Positions 16,166-27,000 of a stretch of DNA of 42,354 nt are shown piece by piece. The notes under the pieces were generated by a model. It was not told the origin of the DNA. It saw only the letters and a list, made by a program, of their open reading frames with translations, and ran no database searches. A program made the translations under genes and the position numbers. The DNA comes from JAYEHC01 sp964490635 (GTDB lineage: Bacteria; Patescibacteriota; Minisyncoccia; JAHIHE01; JAGLIN01). Within the stretch, counting starts at the first letter, position 1. Each line of letters opens with the position of its first letter. The stretch is taken from contig CAZBCK010000001.1 of assembly GCA_964490635.1 (NCBI GenBank), positions 1 to 42,354 on the forward strand, in the 5' to 3' direction.

Positions 16166-18850
16166 ATGAAAATACAAAATTGGCACAATTTAAATACAAA
16201 TGAAGTTTTGCGCGTTTTAAAATCTTCGCAGAAAGGATTAACGACGCGGGAAGTGGAAAAAAGATTTAAGAAATATGGAAAAAATAAGTTGCCAGAGAAA
16301 AAAAAGTTTTCGCAATTGAAAATCGCTCTGAATCAATTTAAAAGCCCATTGGTTTATATTCTTCTAGTAGCTGCTTTAATAACTTTCTTTCTGGAAAATT
16401 TTGTTGATACGGGAGTTATTTTAGCAGCGGTTTTGATGAATACAATTGTTGGATTTGTTCAGGAAACAAAAGCGGAGCAGGCTCTGGAAAAATTGAAGCA
16501 AATGGTTAAACACAAATCAAATGTGCTGAGAGACGGGATTGAAAAAGAAATTGATGCGGAGGATATAGTTCCGGGAGACATAATAATGCTTCGGGCGGGT
16601 GACAAAGTTCCGGCAGATGGAAGAATTTTGGAAATTCATGATTTTGAGGCTGACGAATCGGCGCTAACCGGTGAATCAGTTCCTGTTAATAAAGTTGTAA
16701 AAATGCTGGATCAGAAAGGAGTTTCACAAAGTAAGGAGAATATGGTTTATATGGGAACATCTATTGTCAGGGGGAGAGGGCTGGCGGTTATAATCTCAAC
16801 CGGAATTAACACAAAATTTGGACAAATTGCCTTGCTTTTGAAAAAAACAAAAAAAGAAAAAACTCCTTTGCAGCTTAAGTTGGCAAAATTCAGCCAGCTT
16901 TTCAGCGTCCTTACTTTTATAATTGTTGTAGTAATTTTTGTTATTGGAATTTTAAGAAGATATAAACCGGAAGAAATGTTTACTACTTCCGTGGCGGTTG
17001 CGGTTGCGGCTATTCCCGAAGGATTGCTTGTTGCCGTAACAATTATTCTGGCGATCGGAATGCAAAGAATTCTCAAGAGCGGATCTCTGGTAAGGAAATT
17101 AATTGCCGCAGAAACTCTCGGAAGCACAACTGTGATCTGTACCGATAAAACAGGAACACTTACAAAAGGAAAAATGCAGGTTGATCACATAGTAACATTT
17201 GATTCTGTATTTTTATTGAACAGTATAAAGAAAAATAGGGTCATAGATGAAGAGAAAAACAGGCTTGATCACATCATAGCGATTAAGATTGGAATGATCT
17301 GCAATAATGCCGTGATTGAAAATCCGGACGACAAACTGGAAATGAAAATTCACGGCGATTATACGGAAAGAGCTCTTTTACAGTCTGGAATAAGCGTTGG
17401 GTTTAACCCGCAAAAAATTAAAAAAGATTTTACAAGAATAGATGAAATTCCATTCAGCTCCGAAAGAAAGTTTATGGCCACTTTAAATAAGTCAGATTCA
17501 GAAAAATATGAAATGTATGTAAAAGGAGCTCCGGAAGAAATAATAGCAAGGTCAAGGTATTTGTTAATAGGCGGAAAAGAACGACAAATGACAGAAAATG
17601 ACTTAAAGATTCTGAGAAAAAATCAAGAGGATCTAAGCAAAAAAGGACTTCGGGTTCTCGGAGTTGCTTTCAAGCATGTTGACAAAAAAATAAAGGATGA
17701 CTTTAAAGAAGAAAATGATGACGATCTGGTCAGTGAACTTGTCTTTGTTGGTCTGATGGCGCTGAAGGATCCGATCAGACCAGAAGCAAAAAGCACGATA
17801 GAACTTGCCAAAAAAGCAGGAATTAGAACGGTTATGATCACAGGTGACAATCGTCTTACTGCAAGAACAATTGCAAATGAACTTGGAATGAAGGTTGAAG
17901 ACGAAAATATTTTAGACGGAGAAGCGCTTGAAAAAATGAGTACGAAAGATTTTAATAATATAGTTGGAAAGATAAAAGTATACGCGAGAGTTTCGCCTCA
18001 TCACAAATCAAGGATTGTTGACGCCTGGCAAAGCAAGGGAGAAGTTGTGGCAATGACGGGAGATGGAGTGAATGACGCGCCGGCTCTTAAATCAGCGGAT
18101 ATCGGCGTGGCGCTTGGCAGTGGAACGGAAGTCGCGAAAGGAACGGCTGACATTGTTCTTCTGGATAATAATTTCAAGACGATCATTACAGCTGTGGAAC
18201 AGGGGAGAGTTATATTTGAGAATATAAGAAAAGTAATACTTTATCTTGTCTCAGACAGTTTCAGTGAAGTTATTGTGATTGCGGGAAGTTTATTAATCGG
18301 CATCCCGCTTCCTATTGCCGCTGCACAGATCTTATGGATTAATCTTGTCACGGACGGATTGCCGGATGCCGCTTTGACATTGGAACCGAAGGAAAAAAAT
18401 ATTATGAAAGAGCCACCGCGTAAAGAAAACGAACCGCTTTTGGATTTTGAGATAAAATTATTAATCGCGGTAATTAGCATTGTCAGTGGAGTTTTGACGC
18501 TTTTGGTATTTATGTATATTCATAATGTGACCGGGGATTTTATCAGAGCAAGCACAATCGCTTTCTCTATTCTGGCAATTGATTCTCTGATCTATGTTTT
18601 TTCAATTCGTTCTTTACGGCACTCAATTTTCAAAGAAAACATTTTTTCCAATAAATACTTGATCGTGGCGGTAGTTGCAGCTTTTATTTTCCAATTATTG
18701 GCGATCTACCATCCTTTCCTGCAAGAGGTGCTGAAAACAACCGCTTTGGATTTTGCTGACTGGACGATTATAGCTTTCATTTGTGCGGTTGAATTGGTAG
18801 TAATTGAAACTGTAAAGTATGTATTTTTATTAAGAAAGAAGAAATATTAG
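16166..18850 (+). CDS. P-type cation-transporting ATPase (P2 type)
   Basis: An 894-residue ion pump of the plasma membrane. In order: cation ATPase N-terminal domain (1-75), TM1-2, actuator domain with TGES (in DESALTGESVPV, about 175), TM4 with AAIPEGLLVAV, phosphorylation site DKTGTLT (D327), nucleotide-binding domain with KGAPE, hinge with TGDGVNDAPAL (631-640), and TM5-10. The PEGL motif and the C-terminal cation ATPase domain point to P2A/P2B-like Ca2+ or monovalent cation pumps. The exact ion is uncertain. It is transcribed alone, after a gap. Confidence 0.93.
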   Translation: MKIQNWHNLNTNEVLRVLKSSQKGLTTREVEKRFKKYGKNKLPEKKKFSQLKIALNQFKSPLVYILLVAALITFFLENFVDTGVILAAVLMNTIVGFVQETKAEQALEKLKQMVKHKSNVLRDGIEKEIDAEDIVPGDIIMLRAGDKVPADGRILEIHDFEADESALTGESVPVNKVVKMLDQKGVSQSKENMVYMGTSIVRGRGLAVIISTGINTKFGQIALLLKKTKKEKTPLQLKLAKFSQLFSVLTFIIVVVIFVIGILRRYKPEEMFTTSVAVAVAAIPEGLLVAVTIILAIGMQRILKSGSLVRKLIAAETLGSTTVICTDKTGTLTKGKMQVDHIVTFDSVFLLNSIKKNRVIDEEKNRLDHIIAIKIGMICNNAVIENPDDKLEMKIHGDYTERALLQSGISVGFNPQKIKKDFTRIDEIPFSSERKFMATLNKSDSEKYEMYVKGAPEEIIARSRYLLIGGKERQMTENDLKILRKNQEDLSKKGLRVLGVAFKHVDKKIKDDFKEENDDDLVSELVFVGLMALKDPIRPEAKSTIELAKKAGIRTVMITGDNRLTARTIANELGMKVEDENILDGEALEKMSTKDFNNIVGKIKVYARVSPHHKSRIVDAWQSKGEVVAMTGDGVNDAPALKSADIGVALGSGTEVAKGTADIVLLDNNFKTIITAVEQGRVIFENIRKVILYLVSDSFSEVIVIAGSLLIGIPLPIAAAQILWINLVTDGLPDAALTLEPKEKNIMKEPPRKENEPLLDFEIKLLIAVISIVSGVLTLLVFMYIHNVTGDFIRASTIAFSILAIDSLIYVFSIRSLRHSIFKENIFSNKYLIVAVVAAFIFQLLAIYHPFLQEVLKTTALDFADWTIIAFICAVELVVIETVKYVFLLRKKKY

Positions 18851-18894
18851 AATCCAAAATTAAAAAATGAGGGTAACATAACATTATATTGCTG

Positions 18895-18923
18895 TTGACT
18901 AAATTTTATTTTAATATTATAGT
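18895..18923 (+). promoter_or_regulatory. Promoter of tRNA-Asn
   Basis: TTGACT (18895-18900), a 17-nt spacer, then TATAGT (18918-18923), about 50 nt before the mature tRNA 5' end. Confidence 0.6.
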
Positions 18924-18973
18924 TACTTTATTAGAAATAGAAATAAATTATTTTTATCATCCGATTTAACCAT

Positions 18974-19045
18974 TCCGCGATAGCTCAGTGGTAGAGCAGT
19001 TGGCTGTTAACCAATTGGTCGGGGGTTCGAATCCCTCTCGCGGAG
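18974..19045 (+). tRNA. tRNA-Asn (anticodon GTT)
   Basis: A full cloverleaf: acceptor TCCGCGA with TCGCGGA, D arm TAGCTCAGTGGTAGAGC, anticodon stem GTTGG/CCAAT with loop CTGTTAA (GTT at 19006-19008), T arm GGGGGTTCGAATCCCTC, discriminator G at 19045. The CCA end is not encoded and must be added by an enzyme. It borders the accessory island that begins at 19198. Confidence 0.96.
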
Positions 19046-19105
19046 CAGACATTTTTTGTGAAAGCGACCGATATGTGTTGCTGGGTTAGGTAAAATTTTC
19101 TACAG

Positions 19106-19133
19106 AAATCACCTTGTTAGAGGTGATTTTTTC
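19106..19133 (+). terminator. Terminator after tRNA-Asn
   Basis: AATCACCT pairs with AGGTGATT around a short loop and is followed by T6 on the plus strand, 60 nt after the tRNA. Confidence 0.8.
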
Positions 19134-19197
19134 TTGATTTATTGCTTGAAAAGAGTAAGATAAGATAAGAGCATAAACTTCCTAACTTTTTTGTAAA

Positions 19198-22100
19198 ATG
19201 ACAAATTTTATAACCAACGGTAAAACAGACAATCTAAAAAAGCGTTTAATAGAACTTATTTCCAAAAGCGAAGAACTGAAATTTTTGGTCGGTTTTTTTT
19301 ATTTCTCAGGAATTACCGAATTATATTCATCTTTAAAAGAGAAGAGAGGAGATATTAAATTAAGAATACTGGTTGGTCTTGAAGTAGATCATTTTCTTTC
19401 TGGAATAACTGTTGAATGCGTGAATGCTGGAGATAAAAAAGAAATAAGTAAAAGAGATATAGAAAATAATTTTATAAATTCTGTCAGAAAATCTTTGAAT
19501 AGCGATGATTTTGACAGACAAGAATTTTACGAGCAGATTGATTTTTTTATTGAGTTGATTTTAAAAGATAAGCTAATTATTAGAAAAACAAAAAAGCCTA
19601 ATCACGCGAAACTATATATATTTGAGTTTGAAGACAAAATTATTCAAAAAAATCTTTTTATTACAGGAAGTAGTAATTTAACGAAAGCTGGACTGTCTCA
19701 TCAGAATGAATTTAATGTTGAAATCAAAGATTATGGAACGGAGGAAGCAAGCGTGTATTTTGAAGATCTTTGGGAAGATTCTGTCCTAATCACAGAAAAT
19801 AAAGCTTTAAAAGACAGGCTAATAAAAACAATAGAAGACGAAACACAAGTTAAGAAAATAACTCCATTTGAGGCTTTTGCAGTTGCATTAAAAACATATC
19901 TTGACGCGAAAAGCGTTGAAAAAAATGACTTGTCTTTGAAAGAAATTATTGAAAAAGCTGGATATAAATATTACAAATATCAGGAAGACGCTGTTAAGCA
20001 AGCTGTGAAAATTTTAAATTTGAATAATGGAGTTATTATTGCTGATGTAGTAGGGCTTGGAAAATCAATTATCGCGTCGGTGATTGTAAAGGTAAACAGA
20101 AAAAGAGGAATTATTTTATGCCCGCCAGGACTTATAGATGAATGGGAAAAGTATAAGAATGAATTTAAAATGTATTCTTGGAAAGTTTTATCTTCTGGAA
20201 ATATGGATGTTGCAAAAGAATATATTGATGAGCAAAAAAGGATTGAACCGATTGAAGCAATAATTATAGACGAAGCTCACAGATTTAGAAATTCTGACAC
20301 GACGAATTATGAAAAGTTGAAAAATCTTTGCAGAAACAAAAAAATTATTTTGCTTTCCGCTACGCCATTTAATAATTCACCGGCTGATATTTTATCATTG
20401 CTTGAATTGTTTACCATCCCTAAAAAATCTTCCCTTGTTTTGGATGGCGATTTAAAAAATTTATTTAAAAATTTCAAAGGAGAATTTGAAAAACTTTTAG
20501 AAATCAGAAAATTTTACAAGCATTCTGATTCTGAAAAAACAGCGAGAGCGAAAAAAAATTATAAGTCGCTTTTTGGAGAAGATAAAATAGATATCAAAAA
20601 AGTGGAAGAAAGAACAAAGGAGCTGGCTGTTAGAATTCGTTCAGTCATTGAGCCGATTGTTGTCAGGAGAAATAGGCTTGATTTGCAAAAAAATTCTAAA
20701 TATAAAGACGAAGTAAAAAATCTTTCCGTTATTGAACCGCCGAAAACTTGGTTTTATGAACTGACAAAAGAGCAGTCGGAATTTTATGACACGATTTTAC
20801 TGGATTATTTCGGAGAAGATGGGAAATTTACCGGAGCAATTTACAATCCTTTTATTTATGAATCTGGAAAAAAAGAGGGCGAAGATTTAAATCTTGAAGA
20901 AAATAGGGAATTTTATGCGCAGAAAAATACAACTATTTTTATGAAACGGATTTTAGTAAAAAGACTGGAATCATCTTTTGGTTCGTTTGAAAAAAGCATT
21001 GAAAATCAAATTTCAATCACAAAAAAGATTTTAGGATTTATTGAAAAAAATCAAAAATATATTCTTGATAGAAAGTTAATTGATAAAATAGCGGAAGCGG
21101 ATGAGGATGATGTGGAAAAGGCTTTGACTAATTTTGCCATAAAACTTGAAGAAAATAATTTTCCAAAAAATAATAAGGTTTATGATTTAAAAGGCGATTT
21201 TAAGGAAAAAGACAAATTTATAGCGGATATAAATTCTGATTTGGGAATGTATCAAGAAATTAGGAAAAATTTAATTTCCTTGAATATGGTTAAAAATGAC
21301 CCGAAGGCAAAAACGATTATTGAAAAAATAAAAGAGCATTTAGCGCAAAGTCCGGAGAATGGAGAACCAAAAAGAAAAATAATTATTTTCACGGAGTATA
21401 GAGATACCGCAGATTTTTTGGCTCGGATTATTGAGAAAGATTTTAAAAATAGGATATTATATTCCGGCAATCTGAGAACAGAAAAAATAAAGAAGATCAA
21501 TAGAAATTTTGACGCTTCTTGTCCTAAAAAAGATCAGGAAGATAAATATGATATTTTATTGGCAACAGATAAAATTTCGGAAGGATTTAATTTAAACAGA
21601 GCTGGGATGGTGATCAATTATGATATTCCATGGAATCCCGTGAGAGTAATTCAAAGAGTAGGGCGAATTAATCGTATTTCAAAAAAAGTTTTTGAAAAGC
21701 TTCAGATCGTCAATTTTTTTCCATCAGAAAAAGGAGCGGAGCTTGTGCAGACGGAAAAAATTGCCGCTGGCAAGATGTTTATGATTCATAATGTCTTGGG
21801 CGAGGATGCGAAGATATTTCATCTGGAGGAGGAACCGACTCCAGCGGCGCTTTTTGACAGATTTCAGCAGGATCCGGACGACGAGGAAGAGAGCTTTGAA
21901 ACAAAAATTATAAATAAATTCAGAGAGATAAAAGGAAAATATCCAGAATTGATCAAAGAAATTGGCAATTATCCGTCTAAAATAAAAGTATCTAAAGAGT
22001 TTGAAGAAAAGGGACTTTTGGTTTTTACGAAAAGGCAAAGACTACATATTCAGGAAGTTATGGAAAAAGACGAAGATAAAATTGTCAAAGAAGTTCCGTT

Positions 22101-22527
22101 TGAATCAATATACGAGAAAATTTATTGTGATAATCCAAATTTAGAAGGTCTTGAATTGAGCAATAATTTTTGGGACTTTTATGGTAAAGCGAAAAATTTT
22201 AAGGAAAGGACTTCTTCAACGGGATCTCAGCAAAGCATTGAAGTTAAAACAACAAATTTTTTGAATGGAATTATTGAGAAAAACAGTGACTTAGAATTAA
22301 AAGAAACAGCGGAAATTTTATTAGAAGATATAAATGATTACGGCACGCTTGCTTTGCCAACGATGAGAAAAATTGTGAGCGTTGAAAAAATAAAAGATGA
22401 AAAAGTCAGAATAAAAGAATTTAAGAATATTCTTGACGATCTTGGCGGTCTTAATTATTTAGACAAAATCAAGGAATCAATTAAAGACGCAAAAAAAGAG
22501 ATTATAATCGCGATTGAGAATCAGTGA
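19198..22527 (+). CDS. PLD-nuclease/SNF2-type helicase fusion (defence-associated)
   Basis: An 1109-residue protein. The N-terminal phospholipase D-like domain (1-200) has HAKLYIFE (H136, K138; Glu at the position where HKD has Asp) and GSSNLTKAGL (S158-S159-N160), as in helicase-linked PLD domains. The SF2/SNF2 motor follows: GLGKS Walker A (286-290), DEAH (358-361), LLSATPFNN, then the C-terminal lobe with IIIFTEYRDTADFLARII, ATDKISEGFNL and QRVGRINRI (Q819). The last 250 residues have no clear domain. Such proteins occur in restriction-like systems next to adenine methyltransferases. Here one lies 1.5 kb downstream, beyond an AbiE pair. It likely translocates on and cleaves unmodified DNA. 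Confidence 0.88.
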   Translation: MTNFITNGKTDNLKKRLIELISKSEELKFLVGFFYFSGITELYSSLKEKRGDIKLRILVGLEVDHFLSGITVECVNAGDKKEISKRDIENNFINSVRKSLNSDDFDRQEFYEQIDFFIELILKDKLIIRKTKKPNHAKLYIFEFEDKIIQKNLFITGSSNLTKAGLSHQNEFNVEIKDYGTEEASVYFEDLWEDSVLITENKALKDRLIKTIEDETQVKKITPFEAFAVALKTYLDAKSVEKNDLSLKEIIEKAGYKYYKYQEDAVKQAVKILNLNNGVIIADVVGLGKSIIASVIVKVNRKRGIILCPPGLIDEWEKYKNEFKMYSWKVLSSGNMDVAKEYIDEQKRIEPIEAIIIDEAHRFRNSDTTNYEKLKNLCRNKKIILLSATPFNNSPADILSLLELFTIPKKSSLVLDGDLKNLFKNFKGEFEKLLEIRKFYKHSDSEKTARAKKNYKSLFGEDKIDIKKVEERTKELAVRIRSVIEPIVVRRNRLDLQKNSKYKDEVKNLSVIEPPKTWFYELTKEQSEFYDTILLDYFGEDGKFTGAIYNPFIYESGKKEGEDLNLEENREFYAQKNTTIFMKRILVKRLESSFGSFEKSIENQISITKKILGFIEKNQKYILDRKLIDKIAEADEDDVEKALTNFAIKLEENNFPKNNKVYDLKGDFKEKDKFIADINSDLGMYQEIRKNLISLNMVKNDPKAKTIIEKIKEHLAQSPENGEPKRKIIIFTEYRDTADFLARIIEKDFKNRILYSGNLRTEKIKKINRNFDASCPKKDQEDKYDILLATDKISEGFNLNRAGMVINYDIPWNPVRVIQRVGRINRISKKVFEKLQIVNFFPSEKGAELVQTEKIAAGKMFMIHNVLGEDAKIFHLEEEPTPAALFDRFQQDPDDEEESFETKIINKFREIKGKYPELIKEIGNYPSKIKVSKEFEEKGLLVFTKRQRLHIQEVMEKDEDKIVKEVPFESIYEKIYCDNPNLEGLELSNNFWDFYGKAKNFKERTSSTGSQQSIEVKTTNFLNGIIEKNSDLELKETAEILLEDINDYGTLALPTMRKIVSVEKIKDEKVRIKEFKNILDDLGGLNYLDKIKESIKDAKKEIIIAIENQ

Positions 22528-22564
22528 TAGGGCTGTCCTTGCCATAAATAGAAAAATATGCTAT

Positions 22565-22595
22565 TATAATTCTGTAATATGTTAAAAATAACATA
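22565..22595 (+). promoter_or_regulatory. AbiE promoter and operator-like inverted repeat
   Basis: TATAAT (22565-22570) is followed by TATGTTA-AAAA-TAACATA (22578-22595), a perfect 7-bp inverted repeat lying at the expected transcription start, 18 nt before the abiEi ATG. AbiEi antitoxins repress their own promoter by binding inverted repeats, so this is the likely operator. Confidence 0.55.
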
Positions 22596-22612
22596 CTTTA
22601 GAAATAAGTTAT

Positions 22613-23230
22613 ATGAATTTTATAGAATTTAAGGAAAAATTGGGAAGTTTTGCAGTTTTCCATTTGAAAGATATTAGAAAAATTGAAGCAAATTTTGATT
22701 TGCGCCGTTTAAACGAATGGCAAAAAAAGGGTTATCTAAAAATAGTTCGCAGAGAATACTATACCTTTTCCGATTTAGAAATAAACGAACAAACTCTGTT
22801 TTTGATTGCCAATAAAATTTATTCGCCGTCGTACATTTCGCTTGAAATGGCTTTTTCGTATTATAATTTAATACCAGAAACGGTTTATGGCATTACCTCA
22901 GCTACTTCTAATAAAACAAATAATTTTAAAACGGATTTTGGGGAATTTATTTATCGCCACATTAAGCCAGAATTGATGTTTGGCTATAAATTAGTTGAGT
23001 ACAAAAATCATAATTTTAGAATTGCGGAGATTGAAAAGGCTGTTCTAGATTATTTTTATTTGAATTCACATTTAAAGACAGAAAATGATTTTATTGAAAT
23101 GCGTTTTAATAGCGAAGAGTTTAAAACATTGGCAGACAGGAACAAGCTGAATAGATATTTAGAAACTTTCAATAATAAATCTCTGGAAAAAAGAGTGAAA
23201 AGATTTTTAAAATATATTAACTATGCTTAG
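22613..23230 (+). CDS. abiEi: AbiEi-family antitoxin/transcriptional regulator
   Basis: A 205-residue protein with an N-terminal winged-helix region (FAVFHLKDIRKIEANFDLRR LNEWQKKGYL in two pieces, then YYTFSD) and the AbiEi C-terminal domain (YIKPELMFGY-like strand RHIKPELMFG, then EIEKAVLDYFYL at about 143-155). It is the antitoxin of the type IV AbiE system and autoregulates. It overlaps abiEii by 8 nt. A promoter with an inverted repeat lies just upstream, so the pair can be expressed apart from the helicase. Confidence 0.85.
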   Translation: MNFIEFKEKLGSFAVFHLKDIRKIEANFDLRRLNEWQKKGYLKIVRREYYTFSDLEINEQTLFLIANKIYSPSYISLEMAFSYYNLIPETVYGITSATSNKTNNFKTDFGEFIYRHIKPELMFGYKLVEYKNHNFRIAEIEKAVLDYFYLNSHLKTENDFIEMRFNSEEFKTLADRNKLNRYLETFNNKSLEKRVKRFLKYINYA

Positions 23231-23999
23231 CCTATCGCAAATAGAACAATATTACACGGAAAACTTGCGAGCTTTCAAAAAAAATGTTTTGAGGGAGTAT
23301 TTGCAATATAAAATTTTAGAGATTATTTTTAATTCTAAGTATTCAAAAAATTTATCATTTTTAGGCGGAACGGCTTTGCGAATAATCTATGACAATACCC
23401 GTTTTTCCGAGGATCTTGATTTTGATAATTTTGATTTTAGTGAGAACGATTTTTCTTTGCTGACGAAAGAAATTAAAAACGGCCTTAAAAAGGAAGGCTG
23501 TGAGGCGGAAATACGCGATGTATTTAAAGGCGCTTATCGCTGTTATATTAAAATGCCGGGAATTCTGTTTAATAATAAAATTTCAGATTTAAAAGAGGAA
23601 AAAATTATGATTCAGGTAGATACTGTTCCAGGCAGTTTTAATTACAGTCCTGATAAAAAGATTCTGAATAAATTTGATGTTTTTACGCAAATCTCAGTGA
23701 CTCCATTGGACATTCTATTATCACAGAAAATTTATGCCGCGTTTAATCGCAAAAGATATAAGGGTAGGGATTTTTTTGATATCATATTCTTGCTTTCAAA
23801 GACAAAGCCGAATTATGATTATTTGGAGAAAAATATGAATATAAAAAATAGCAAAGAGTTAAAAAGGGTGATGATTAGTTCTGCAGAAAAAATTAATTTC
23901 AAAGAACTTATGAAAGATGTTGAGCCTTTTTTATTCAACCCAAAAGATAGCAAAAAAATAGAATTATTTCAAGAATATATTAAACAAATTGAGTTTTAA
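23223..23999 (+). CDS. abiEii: AbiEii-family nucleotidyltransferase toxin
   Basis: A 258-residue member of the DNA pol beta-like AbiEii/AbiGii family (the MenT/AbiEii group). Motifs: FLGGTALR (G48-G49-T50), RFSEDLDFD (R60 to D66, metal ligands D64 and D66), QVDTVPG, and the C-terminal KIYAAFNRKRYKGRDFFDII block. Relatives transfer nucleotides to tRNA or other targets and stop growth. The core residues are intact. It lies between the helicase and the methyltransferase, so it may act as an addiction or abortive element for the island. Confidence 0.88.
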   Translation: MLSLSQIEQYYTENLRAFKKNVLREYLQYKILEIIFNSKYSKNLSFLGGTALRIIYDNTRFSEDLDFDNFDFSENDFSLLTKEIKNGLKKEGCEAEIRDVFKGAYRCYIKMPGILFNNKISDLKEEKIMIQVDTVPGSFNYSPDKKILNKFDVFTQISVTPLDILLSQKIYAAFNRKRYKGRDFFDIIFLLSKTKPNYDYLEKNMNIKNSKELKRVMISSAEKINFKELMKDVEPFLFNPKDSKKIELFQEYIKQIEF

Positions 24000-24028
24000 G
24001 CGGCAGTATTTTATAGTAAAATAATAAA

Positions 24029-27000
24029 ATGCAAAAAGAAAAATTAGAAAATTTAATAAAAGATTTTAGTTTGGAAAAATTAAGCGAATTTTTGTGGGAC
24101 GCGAATTTTGAAAAAGATAAGCAAGATTTTTCTTTTTTAAATCCCGAAGATATTTTTGCAGTTGTTCAAAAACTAGGGGAAGTAAAAACAGATGATAATA
24201 AAAAGATTATTGTTGCCACTGCAAAAGTTCGAAACGATCTGTCTGAAAGAAGCAGCCGCAAGAAGCAGTATAGTCTGGGAAAAAAGATTTTGGACAATCA
24301 TCTCAACTGCCAAGCTGGGATTTTTGTTTTTTACGACAAGCAGGGTTCTTTTCGTTTTTCTCTAATTTATCCAACTTATGAGGGGACAAAAAGAGTTTTA
24401 AATTCTTTTAAGAGGTATACTTATTTTGTTAGTAAAGAACAGACAAATAAAACTTTTTTGAGCCAGATTGGCGATGGCGATTTTTCAACGCTTGATAAAA
24501 TAAAAGACGCGTTTAGTGTTGAGAAGGTGACGAAGGAGTTTTTTAAGGAGTATAAAAAGTTATTTGAAAAACTTAATAAGTATTTTAAAAAAGATAAAGC
24601 GTTTGCGATTTTTGCTTCAAACAACAAAATAAATATTGAAAATTTTTCTAAAAAATTGCTTGGACAAATTGTTTTTATTTATTTCTTACAGAAAAAAGGA
24701 TGTTTGGGAGCAAAGAAAAATCAAAGAATAAGCGAAGGGGATGGAAAGTTTTTAAGAAATTTATTTAACAAATGCGTTAATGAAAAAAAGAATTTTTTTA
24801 ATGATTGTTTAGAATATTTATTTTATGATTCTTTAAATAGAAAACCAGAAAAAGCAGGAAGTTTTTACAGAGATTATTTTGACTGTAAAATTCCTTTTTT
24901 AAATGGAGGATTATTTGAACCGTTAAATGATTATAATTGGAAAAACGAATTTTTAAATATTCCCAATGAAATTTTTTCAAATAGTTTTCAAAAAGATGGA
25001 GATGGAATTTTAGATGTTTTTGATTTGTATAATTTCACTGTTGATGAAAATTCGCTTAATGATCAAGAAGTGTCTATTGACCCGGAAATGTTGGGCAAAG
25101 TTTTTGAAAACCTGTTAAGCGAGAATTTGCGGAAAGGCAAAGGGACATATTACACCCCCCGAGAAATCGTCCATTATATGTGCCAAGAAAGTTTGACAAA
25201 TTACATTTTGAATGTCGTAGGGGTTGACCTGTGTGTCAACCCAGAAAATGCGATAAAGTATAATTTTACTCCGCATTCAGGGCAGACACATAGGTCTGCC
25301 CCTACGACTGCGCCAACGCAAAAAGACATCGCCACACTCATCAAGCACAATGAAACAAAAGACAATTCACAAATTCCAAAATCCATTTCTAAAAACGCAA
25401 AATTGATAGACGAAAAACTTGCCTCAATAAAAGTCTGCGACCCCGCTTGCGGTTCGGGCGCTTTCCTTGTTGGTATGCTTCAGGAGATTATAAAAACCCG
25501 CCAAATTTTACAGCCGTTTATCAACAAGGAAACAAGCGAATATAATTTGAAAAAAGAAACGATCCAAAACTGTATTTACGGTGTTGACATTGATCCGGGC
25601 GCGATTGAAATCGCCAAGTTGCGTTTATGGCTTTCGCTTGTTGTTGATTATGACCTTGAAGGAATTGAGCCATTGCCGAATTTGGATTATAAAATTATGC
25701 AGGGGAATAGTTTGTTGGAGGAATTTGAGGGCGTAAAGTTTTGTGAAGATGAAAACGATTTATATAAACAATTAAATGAACTGAAAGAATATAAAGAGGA
25801 AATAAAAGTAAAGAGAAATAAAAATCAAAAAAAAGTTTTAGATTATTATAAGATTAATTATAAACAAGATAAACAACTTGAAAAAGAAACAATAAAATTA
25901 TCGAAAGAAAATGAAAGTATTCAGAAAAACATAATTAAATTACAAAATCGTATTAATATTTTAGCTGATAACACAGAGAGAAAAACGCAAAAAGAAGAAT
26001 TAAAAAATAAAAAATTAAAATATTTTTCTGAAAGCGATAGAGATAAAAAGGATAAATTAAAACAAGAGATCAATGATTTGATTGATTGGTTTGTAAAAAG
26101 TGTTTTAGAAAAAGAAAAAGAAAAAATTGTTGTATTGCGAAAAAACGAAAAAAAGAAGATAGAACAATTAAGAAGTCAAAAAGCTAAAGATGATTATTGG
26201 AAACAATGGAGTAGCGAGTTTTTGAAAGAAGGAAAAATCAATGAGTTGCTTGAAAAAATTCACGATCCAAAAACAGAAAAACCGTTTTTTTTATGGAGGC
26301 TGAATTTTATGGAGGTGTTTAAGGGCGGAGGGTTTGATGTTGTGATTGCGAATCCGCCATATATTAAAGAATATACAAATAAATCAGTTTTTGATGGCTT
26401 GAAAAATAATCCGTATTATCAAGGTAAAATGGATTTGTGGTATTTTTTTGGAGCAATGGGTTTAGACTTGCTGAAAGACGGCGGTATCGAAACTTATATT
26501 TCTCCCAATAATTGGACAACAAATGCTGGCGCTTCAAAATTTAGGAATAAGATACTTAATGATAGTGTAATTTTAACTTTTCTTGATTTTGGAAATTATA
26601 AGATTTTTGAAAGCGCTGGAATCCAGACAATGGTTTATGTATTAAAGAAAAATAGCGAGATTAAAAAATATTCTGTTAAATTCGGAAAACTTTTAAATGA
26701 TAAGGTTGACGGAAAATCAATAGAAGAATTTATAAATTCAGATTTCAATATAAAAAATGACGAGTTTGTAAAATATAAGGTGGGTTTTAAAAGAGATAAA
26801 TTTAAAAATAAAAATGTAATATTTTTAGATAATAGTTTAAGCGAAATATTTAAAAAAATAAAAGAGCAAGCAGATTTTTACTTAACAGAAAAAGAAGTTG
26901 CACAGGGAATGGTTTTTCCTCAGGATTGTTTAAATAAAAAGAACCAACAAATTTTAGGCAATTCTTATAAAATTGGTGATGGAATTTTTGTTTTATCTAA

